37,878 bases of DNA, from assembly GCA_910588165.1 (NCBI GenBank), contig CAJUOR010000010.1, positions 1-37,878 on the forward strand. Reading direction: 5' to 3'. The notes below the pieces were generated by a model, which worked only from the letters and a program-made list of their open reading frames with translations, was not told the DNA's origin and did no database searches. This stretch comes from an uncultured Thomasclavelia sp. (lineage in GTDB: Bacteria > Bacillota_I > Bacilli_A > Erysipelotrichales > Coprobacillaceae). Below are positions 31,714 through 37,878 of the stretch, one piece after another (within the stretch, counting starts at the first letter, position 1; each line of letters opens with the position of its first letter). The position numbers and the translations under genes are program-made.

Positions 31714-32648
31714 ATGAAATTAGATTATCAGGTGACAAGGCTAATAACAGCAAAGCCTAGTCAAATTGCGACTTATACGGGAAGACAATTAAGAGAGGCT
31801 ATTTTAAAATCTGAAGGAAGAGTGGCGATGGGGCAAACTTATTTGAATAGTCCGTTTTTGATGCCGACTTGCACAAGCACGGAATTGATGTTTGCTTTTG
31901 GTGCGGATATGGTGATGTTGAATGGTTTCCATTTCGATGACCCAAGAAGTGCTAACGGTATGCAAGGATTTGATTATCCTGAACTTAAAGCTTTAGCTAA
32001 AGGAAGACCGGTAGGAATTTATATGGGCTGTCCTCGTAGTGATATTGATTGGAATGATCCTAAAATGCACGAAATGGCAGGCATGATGTATTTAAAGAAA
32101 ATGCTTTAAAAGCTAAAGAATGGGGTGTTTCTTTCCTTGTTTTAGGCGGTAATCCGGGAAGTGGCACATCGATTAAAGATGTGATTAGAGCTACTAAAGA
32201 ATGTCGTGAAGTGTGCGGAGAGGATATGCTTATTTTTGCGGGTAAATGGGAAGACGGTATTGTCGAAAAGGTCTTAGGCGATCCTTTGGCTGACTATGAT
32301 GCCAAAGAAGTTATCGATCAATTGATAGCGGCCGGTGCTGATATTATTGATTTCCCAGCTCCGGGTTCTCGTCATGGAATTACGGTGGAACGTATTCGTG
32401 ATTTGATTGAATATACGCATCGTCAAGGGGCATTAGCGATGTCATTTTTAAATAGTAATGTAGAGGCAGCTGATGTTGATACCATTAGACAGATTACATT
32501 GTGGATGAAACAAACCGGTTGTGATGTTCATGCGATAGGTGATGGTGGTTTTGGTGGAGGCACTTGGCCTGAAAACATTTACCAAATGGCTATTACATTA
32601 AAAGGAAAAGCATATACTTGGCAACAGATGGCAACATCAAGCCGATAA
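31714..32648 (+). pseudogene. Unknown (beta/alpha) barrel-like protein, copy 2, split by a -1 frameshift
   Basis: Homologue of the protein at 26237. The frame from ATG 31714 (AAAGGAGG upstream) ends at TAA 32107-32109; the rest is intact one base back, to 32648. The shift can be placed anywhere from about 32064 to 32106. A classic T TTA AAG heptamer (32091-32097) lies in the zero frame inside this overlap. Slipping there gives a product matching copy 1 without a gap between GM and VLGGNPGSG. No other defect is visible. It is either a very recent one-base loss, a sequence error, or programmed frameshifting. Its first half differs more from copy 1 (LNSPFLMPTCTSTELM) than the second. Confidence 0.75.
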
Positions 32649-32660
32649 TGAGATGAAAAC

Positions 32661-32708
32661 TGAAATTCGATTTCACAGTTTAAAATTACTGTATGAAATT
32701 GAATTTCT
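32661..32708. promoter_or_regulatory. Second pair of RpiR-type operators
   Basis: TGAAATTCGATTTCA (32661-32675) is a perfect 6-3-6 inverted repeat, and TGAAATTGAATTTCT (32694-32708) is a weaker copy 33 bp downstream. They lie in the gap between barrel gene copy 2 and the HAD gene. Spacing equals that of the pair at 31595. Confidence 0.65.
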
Positions 32709-32790
32709 TTTTGTTTGTAAGGTCTATTTTTTAGGCTTGATTTTCTTTAGAATAAACATAGCAAAGGAGGGAAAACATTATCTCAATCAT

Positions 32791-33582
32791 ATGATAAAGT
32801 TAATAGCAACGGATATGGACGGAACTTTTCTTGATAATTCTAAAAATTTTCCCCAAGAGTTTTCCGACTTATTCGAAGAGTTGAAAAAGAAAGATATTGC
32901 ATTTGTTGTGGCAAGTGGAAATCAGTTTCTCCATTTGTATAATCAGTTTCTTCCTCATAGCGATGACATCTATTTTATTGCCGAGAATGGAAATTATATC
33001 ACGAAAGGGAAAGAAGAATTATGGTGTTCTTCAATTGAAGATAACAATATTCAAACTGTGATGAAGATCTTAAGTCGCTTTCCGGAAGTCATGCCGGTCA
33101 TTTGCGGAAAAGAGAAATCTTATATTTTCGCCAATTACCAATGCTATCAAAAAACCATCGAAAACCATTATGATGCTTTTGAATGGATTTCCGATTTAGC
33201 TGATATAGAAGATGAGATTTTTAAGTTTTCAATTCATGACCCATCATTTCATATCAGTGAATACGTAGAAAAAATAAGACCTGAACTACCCTCACATTTA
33301 AAAATTCTGACTTCGGGAAATGAATGGATGGATATTCAAAGTCAAGATGTTCATAAAGGGGTTGGGATTTTATTTCTCCAAGACTTGCTTCATCTAAATC
33401 AAAGCGAGTGTGCGGCATTTGGCGATCAAATGAATGATTATGAAATGTTGGAAAGCGTTGGTTATGCTTATGCTATGGGTAATGCCACCAAGGGTATTAA
33501 GGATATTGCGTATGAAGTTATTTCATCAAATGAAGAACTAGGCGTTATTAAAAAAATTAAAGAAATATTACAGGAGGATTAA
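32791..33582 (+). CDS. HAD-superfamily phosphatase, Cof type, 1
   Basis: A 263-residue Cof-type HAD hydrolase that dephosphorylates a small phosphorylated metabolite, often a sugar phosphate. Motif I is DMDGTFL (residues 8-14) with the nucleophile Asp8; motif II is the ASGN loop, and motif IV is GDQMNDYEML near residue 210. The cap is type C2. The ATG at 32791 is the first with a complete motif I; AAAGGAGG is 20 bases upstream, unusually far, so translation may be weak. Two RpiR-type operators precede the gene. It leads a unit of oxidoreductases, a second HAD enzyme and GH1-5. Confidence 0.85.
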   Translation: MIKLIATDMDGTFLDNSKNFPQEFSDLFEELKKKDIAFVVASGNQFLHLYNQFLPHSDDIYFIAENGNYITKGKEELWCSSIEDNNIQTVMKILSRFPEVMPVICGKEKSYIFANYQCYQKTIENHYDAFEWISDLADIEDEIFKFSIHDPSFHISEYVEKIRPELPSHLKILTSGNEWMDIQSQDVHKGVGILFLQDLLHLNQSECAAFGDQMNDYEMLESVGYAYAMGNATKGIKDIAYEVISSNEELGVIKKIKEILQED

Positions 33583-33585
33583 AAG

Positions 33586-34608
33586 ATGTTAGTTGTTGCT
33601 TATATTGGATTTGGTAATAGTGTTTGCCGTTACCACTTACCTTATGTCGAAAGAAGAAAAGACACGATCAAGGTAAAATATATTTACCGCAGACAAGAAG
33701 ACAGAGTTGGTGATGAAGAAAGAGAGACATGGTATCCTGACATCACTTTCACAAGTGATATTGATGAAGTGATGAATGACAAGGAAGTCAATTTAGTTGT
33801 TGTCAATACCCCTGATGCTTTCCATGTCGGTTATACAATGCAAGCGTTGGAACATGGTAAAAACGTTTTATGTGAAAAACCATTTGCTATAACGGCTAAG
33901 GAAGCGCAAGAAGTCTTTGCCTTTGCAAAGAAGAAAGGTTTAGTTGCGATGTCTAACCAAAATAGACGTTTCGATGCCGATATGCGTACGGTTCGCAAAG
34001 TCATTGAATCAGGTGTTTTGGGTGAGATTTTAGAAGTAGAATCTCATTATGATTACTATCGTCCATCTATTGCCAATCGCAAAGGCTTTGGTATTTTATA
34101 CGGTTTAGCTGTTCACCCAATTGACCAGATTATCGGTGAATTCGGAAAACCAAACAGAATTGTTTACGATTGTCGCAGTATCGATAACCCGGGTGAAGCA
34201 GATGATTACTATGATATTGATTTCTTCTATGATACGATGAAAGCTATTGTTAAAACAAGCTACTATGTTAAATTAGATTACCCTAGATTTATCGTTCATG
34301 GTCGAAAAGGTAGCTTCTTAATGCCGGCACTTGGACATCAAAGTGCTCAAGGTAAACAAAACGGTCCTGTTCAAATCAGCTTTGATGCTTTACCGGAAGA
34401 TAAATGGGGAACATTATCTTACATCGATGATGAAGGCAATGATATTACTAAGAAAGTACCGACTGAAATCCAAGATTATGGCATTATTTACGATAACTTA
34501 TATGATGTAATTTTCAATGGTGGTCAAAAGGTTGTCAAAGATGAAGAAGTAGTGGAAGTATTGAGAATTATTGAAGAAGCTACAAAGGTTGCTAAGGAGG
34601 TCAAATAA
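33586..34608 (+). CDS. Gfo/Idh/MocA-family oxidoreductase 2, YhhX-like
   Basis: A 340-residue NAD(P)-dependent oxidoreductase. The Rossmann start is VAYIGFGNSVCRYHLPYV, followed by the EKP motif at 97-99 (VLCEKPFAI). The opening GFGxSxxRYHLPYV, the NQNRRFD segment and SHYDYYRP resemble the Escherichia coli YhhX group, whose substrate is not established. It is placed three bases after the HAD gene, with GGAGG before the ATG. The next gene starts one base after its stop codon. Three different members of this superfamily in one locus imply several oxidation steps or parallel substrates. Confidence 0.88.
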   Translation: MLVVAYIGFGNSVCRYHLPYVERRKDTIKVKYIYRRQEDRVGDEERETWYPDITFTSDIDEVMNDKEVNLVVVNTPDAFHVGYTMQALEHGKNVLCEKPFAITAKEAQEVFAFAKKKGLVAMSNQNRRFDADMRTVRKVIESGVLGEILEVESHYDYYRPSIANRKGFGILYGLAVHPIDQIIGEFGKPNRIVYDCRSIDNPGEADDYYDIDFFYDTMKAIVKTSYYVKLDYPRFIVHGRKGSFLMPALGHQSAQGKQNGPVQISFDALPEDKWGTLSYIDDEGNDITKKVPTEIQDYGIIYDNLYDVIFNGGQKVVKDEEVVEVLRIIEEATKVAKEVK

Positions 34609-34609
34609 A

Positions 34610-35608
34610 ATGAAATTAGGAATTACCGGTTGTGGAATGATTGTTAATGATTTATTTCGTTTTATCCACGATGTTGAAGGTGTAGAATTAGAAGCCATAG
34701 CTTCTATTCCCGCTGAATATGAAAAAGTTCAAGAATTGGCTAAGGCTAATCAAGTTAAGAAAACATATCAGTGCTTTGAAGATATGTTAAAAGATGAAGA
34801 AGTTGAAGTCATTTATTTAGGTGTACCTAACCATTTGCACTATGGCATGGCTAAACAAGCTTTATTAGCTAAAAAACACGTTATTTGTGAAAAACCATTC
34901 ACTTCAAGAGTTGAGGAATTAGAAGAATTAGCTAGGCTTGCCAAAGATGAAGGTTTATTCTTGTTAGAAGCTATTTCTACTCAATACTTACCAAATGTTT
35001 TAAAAATAAAAGAATTGTTAGATGAAGTCGGTAATGTCAAAATCATTACAGCCAATTACTCACAGTATTCATCAAGATACAATGCTTTTAAAGAGGGAAC
35101 AATCTTACCGGCTTTTGACTATACTAAATCCGGTGGTGCGATGATGGATTTGAATATTTACAACGTGCATTTAATGGTTGCATTATTTGGTAAACCATTG
35201 AATGTTGAATATCAAGCCAATATCGAAAGAGGCATTGATACATCAGGCATTATGACTTTAGACTACGGTACATTTAAAGCTGTGTTGATTGGTGCTAAAG
35301 ATTGTAAAGCCCCAATTTCCACAAATATTCAAGGGGATAAAGCTTGTATCAACATCACAACACCGGCTAATCAGTTAAGAGATTTCCACTTATTAAGAAA
35401 TGATGGCACACAAGAAGATTATAATCTACAAGGCGATACGCATCGTATGTATTATGAATTTGTGGAATTTGTGAACATCATTGACGGAAAAGATATGCCT
35501 AGAGCTCAAGCGATGATGGAAAAGAGTTTGATTGCGATGGATATCTTAACTAAAGCCAGAAAATCAGCCGGTATTCGTTTCACTGCTGATGAAATGTGGG
35601 AAAAATAA
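34610..35608 (+). CDS. Gfo/Idh/MocA-family oxidoreductase 3
   Basis: A 332-residue oxidoreductase of the same superfamily as the two others in the window. NAD-binding start is LGITGCGMIVNDLF, the EKP motif is at 94-96 (VICEKPFTS), and the substrate loop is GGAMMDLNIYNVHLM. Its closest neighbour in the window by pattern is oxidoreductase 1 (GGILNDVGSYN). GGAGG is positioned for the ATG at 34610; a longer reading from 34571 would overlap the previous gene. Its stop codon TAA overlaps the start ATG of the next HAD gene (TAATG). The substrate is unknown. Confidence 0.88.
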   Translation: MKLGITGCGMIVNDLFRFIHDVEGVELEAIASIPAEYEKVQELAKANQVKKTYQCFEDMLKDEEVEVIYLGVPNHLHYGMAKQALLAKKHVICEKPFTSRVEELEELARLAKDEGLFLLEAISTQYLPNVLKIKELLDEVGNVKIITANYSQYSSRYNAFKEGTILPAFDYTKSGGAMMDLNIYNVHLMVALFGKPLNVEYQANIERGIDTSGIMTLDYGTFKAVLIGAKDCKAPISTNIQGDKACINITTPANQLRDFHLLRNDGTQEDYNLQGDTHRMYYEFVEFVNIIDGKDMPRAQAMMEKSLIAMDILTKARKSAGIRFTADEMWEK

Positions 35609-36354
35609 TGAAGGTCTTAGCAAGCGATTTTGATAATACTTTGTACTTTAAAAATTTAGAAAAGGGCTTTAAGGATAGCGATATCCAAGCTATCCGCTCT
35701 TTTCAAGCCCAGGGGCATCTTTTCGGTATGTGTTCAGGTCGACCATTAGCCGGTTTATTAGCACCGCTTCAAAATATCATTCAACCTGATTTCTTTATTG
35801 TCAGTAGCGGTGGGGCCATTTTAGATAAAGATTGTCATTTATTATACGGCAAGACGTTATCTTATGCTATCGCTAAAGAGATTTACGAAACATATCAAGA
35901 CGAAACGGTTTTACTTTGTCAGACGCTATCGCAAGATGAGGTTTATATAACCGCAGATGATAATCAAGGAACTTCTGTCTTAATATCTTCAATTGAAGAT
36001 ATGCAAGGAAAAGAGCTTTACAGTATTTCTTTAATTAAAAGTACGGTCGAAAGAGCTAGACAAATTACGCAAGAGATTAACGAACGCTATCACGAGGTTG
36101 TAGCTTTTCAGAATATTGATTCGATTGATGTTTTAGCTGCCGGTTGTTCCAAAGGACAAGCGTTATTAAAACTTAAACAATTGCTAGGCATTGAGAAGGT
36201 CTGTGGCATTGGTGATTCATATAATGATTTACCGATGATAGAAGTTGCCGATACATCATTTACTTTCAAAACTTCACCGCAAGACATTCAAAAACAAACT
36301 GATTATACAGTATCCAGTATTCAAGAAGCTATTGCGATTATAAAGGAGGAATAG
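35608..36354 (+). CDS. HAD-superfamily phosphatase, Cof type, 2
   Basis: A 248-residue Cof-type HAD hydrolase. Motif I is SDFDNTLYF, where the usual Gly (DxDGT) is replaced by Asn; the nucleophile Asp7 and second Asp9 remain. The motif II SGRP loop and motif IV GDSYNDLPMIE are present. It would dephosphorylate a phosphosugar, and with the first HAD enzyme forms a pair in the same unit. The ATG overlaps the stop of oxidoreductase 3 by one base and GH1-5 starts within a few bases of its own stop. The two HAD enzymes are only distantly similar to each other. Confidence 0.85.
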   Translation: MKVLASDFDNTLYFKNLEKGFKDSDIQAIRSFQAQGHLFGMCSGRPLAGLLAPLQNIIQPDFFIVSSGGAILDKDCHLLYGKTLSYAIAKEIYETYQDETVLLCQTLSQDEVYITADDNQGTSVLISSIEDMQGKELYSISLIKSTVERARQITQEINERYHEVVAFQNIDSIDVLAAGCSKGQALLKLKQLLGIEKVCGIGDSYNDLPMIEVADTSFTFKTSPQDIQKQTDYTVSSIQEAIAIIKEE

Positions 36355-36357
36355 ATG

Positions 36358-37830
36358 ATGAGTTTTCCAAAAGGATTTTTATGGGGTGGCGATATTTCCG
36401 CTAACCAAGCCGAAGGTGGCTGGAATGAAGGCGGAAAATCACCGAATATGACCGATTATCAATTAGGTGGGACAAAAGATACGCCACGTATGGCTACTTA
36501 TCAGATGCCTGATGGTAGTTATGGAAGAACAGTTGCTTCCATTGATAATGTAAATTTACCTAAAGGGGCAAAATTAGCTTGTATTCCGGGTGAATTTTAT
36601 CCTAATCATAAGGCAACAGATTTTTATCATCACTACAAAGAAGATATTAAAATGTTTGCCGAAATGGGCTTTACAGCCTTTAACTTAACACTTTCATGGG
36701 CAAGAATTTATCCTCATGGGATTTCCGGTGGGGTGAATCAGGAAGGTGTTGATTTTTATCATCGTGTTTTTGCGGAATGCCAAAAATACGGTATTGAGCC
36801 TATTGTCCATTTATACAAATATGATATGCCGGCTTTTTATGTCACTGAAATGGGCGGTTGGACAAATCGTCAATTGATTGATGAGTTTTACCAATTTGGA
36901 CGTTTTGCAATTGAAGAATACCGCGACCAAGTTAATTACTGGAGTACATTTAATGAGATTAACTGTGCCCAATTTACAATTATTGATGAAAGCGATGCAA
37001 AACAGGTTCAAGATGCTTATTTGCGTTTACATCATCAATTAGTGGCTAGTGGACTTGTCGTGAAATATTTACACGACCACTATCCAAACAAACAGATTGG
37101 TTGTATGGTTGCGGGTATTTTTACTCACCCATATACTTGTGATCCAAAGGATCAGATTTTGAATCAAAAAAGTATGCAAGATCGTTTCTATTATTGCGCT
37201 GATACATTTATCCGTGGCTATTATCCATCATACGCTAAACGTTTGTGGAAAGAGTTAGGGATTCACATTGATGTAAGTGAAGAAGATGCCAAGGCACTTG
37301 CCGAAGGAAAGGTGGACTTCTTAGAATTCTCATATTACTTTACAAATTTAGTAACGATTCATGATAAAGATGCAGACATGATTGGCGGTAATTTAATCGG
37401 TGGTGTGAAAAATCCATATCTTGAAGTCAGCGAGTGGGGTTGGGCTAAAGATCCTGAAGGCTTGAAATTCTTCTTACATGAGTTATATGATCGTTATCAA
37501 ATTCCTTTATTGAATTGTGAGAATGGTTTAGGTGCGACTGATGTGCTAGAAGATGATGGTACAGTTCATGATCCATATCGTATTGATTACCATAGAAGTC
37601 ATATCAAAGCGATGAGTGAGGCTATTGATGAGGGTGTGGATTTAATAGGTTATACGACTTGGGGCTGTATTGATTTAGTTTCCGCAAGTACCGGTGAAAT
37701 CAGAAAGCGTTATGGTTTTATTTATGTAGATGCCGATGATGAAGGAAATGGCACTTATCAGCGTTATAAGAAAGATTCTTTCTATTATTACCAAAAAGTA
37801 TGTTTATCTAATGGAAAAGACATAGATTAA
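36358..37830 (+). CDS. GH1 6-phospho-beta-glycosidase 5, His-to-Lys in the -1 subsite
   Basis: A 490-residue GH1 enzyme. Acid/base Glu200 is in STFNEINCAQF, nucleophile Glu388 in LNCENGLG, and the phosphate-binding VSASTGEIRKRYGF is present. As in GH1-4, the conserved His is Lys154 (HLYKYDMP), and the same N-terminal insertion of about 35 residues occurs, so the two form a subgroup. GGAGG fits the first ATG (36355) or the second (36358); the latter matches the start of the next GH1. It ends the unit of oxidoreductases and HAD enzymes. No terminator separates it from GH1-6. Confidence 0.9.
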   Translation: MSFPKGFLWGGDISANQAEGGWNEGGKSPNMTDYQLGGTKDTPRMATYQMPDGSYGRTVASIDNVNLPKGAKLACIPGEFYPNHKATDFYHHYKEDIKMFAEMGFTAFNLTLSWARIYPHGISGGVNQEGVDFYHRVFAECQKYGIEPIVHLYKYDMPAFYVTEMGGWTNRQLIDEFYQFGRFAIEEYRDQVNYWSTFNEINCAQFTIIDESDAKQVQDAYLRLHHQLVASGLVVKYLHDHYPNKQIGCMVAGIFTHPYTCDPKDQILNQKSMQDRFYYCADTFIRGYYPSYAKRLWKELGIHIDVSEEDAKALAEGKVDFLEFSYYFTNLVTIHDKDADMIGGNLIGGVKNPYLEVSEWGWAKDPEGLKFFLHELYDRYQIPLLNCENGLGATDVLEDDGTVHDPYRIDYHRSHIKAMSEAIDEGVDLIGYTTWGCIDLVSASTGEIRKRYGFIYVDADDEGNGTYQRYKKDSFYYYQKVCLSNGKDID

Positions 37831-37847
37831 GAAGGGAGAGGGAATAA

Positions 37848-37878
37848 ATGAGTTTTCCAAAAGGATTTTTATGGGGTG
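37848..37878 (+). CDS. GH1 6, start of a sixth tandem member (cut by window edge)
   Basis: Only the first ten codons are inside the window: MSFPKGFLWG, identical to the start of GH1-5. It lies 17 bp after the stop codon of GH1-5, with AAGGGAGAGG as ribosome site. The rest cannot be seen. Confidence 0.75.
   Translation, partial: MSFPKGFLWG

Noticed and set aside
32653..32790. 46-residue N-terminal extension of HAD phosphatase 1
   Set aside because: It covers the RpiR-type operator pair, and the HAD motif I normally starts within ten residues of the N terminus.

Overview
The window is low-GC, Gram-positive DNA with AAGGAGG-type ribosome binding sites, an SspI-type spore protein, FeoAB, an M42 peptidase and many PTS-linked sugar genes. 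I read it as an anaerobic Firmicute, most likely of the Erysipelotrichia; the family is an inference from gene style, not from a marker gene.

Positions 1-13,660 are mostly housekeeping or unrelated genes. In order they are: an eroded ISL3-type transposase start at the left edge; a VOC protein and an MBL-fold hydrolase in one minus-strand unit; a 1-phosphofructokinase; an orphan PTS IIB; feoAB with a candidate Fur box; a phosphoribosyltransferase-like protein; a MATE exporter; an M42 aminopeptidase; an HtrA-like protease; two unknown membrane proteins; sspI; a YgjP-type metallopeptidase; a SpoU-type RNA methyltransferase; and a decayed, unidentified gene.

Positions 13,765-37,878 form one large accessory locus for phosphorylated glycosides. 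It begins with a LicR-type PRD regulator and a divergent cellobiose-family PTS IIC. Two zinc-ribbon membrane proteins, mannose-6-phosphate isomerase, two near-duplicate GH1 enzymes, a DeoC-type aldolase and a third GH1 follow. A LacI regulator faces an operon encoding an allulose-6-phosphate/ribulose-phosphate 3-epimerase, an unknown barrel-like protein and an RpiB-type isomerase. Next come a Gfo/Idh/MocA oxidoreductase, a VOC protein and a fourth GH1. An RpiR regulator then faces a frameshifted second copy of the unknown protein, a HAD phosphatase, two more Gfo/Idh/MocA oxidoreductases, a second HAD phosphatase and a fifth GH1. A sixth GH1 starts at the right edge.

A working model is that several beta-glycosides enter as 6-phosphates, different GH1 enzymes cleave them, and isomerases, epimerases, oxidoreductases and phosphatases convert unusual hexose phosphates to fructose 6-phosphate. 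Points that stand out: the LicR-like regulator seems to have lost all its phospho-acceptor residues; two GH1 enzymes have Lys where the conserved -1 subsite His should be; a third has Cys at the Asn before the acid/base Glu; the second copy of the unknown protein needs a -1 shift exactly at a T TTA AAG heptamer; and paired TGAAATTCGATTTCA-type palindromes suggest an RpiR regulon.
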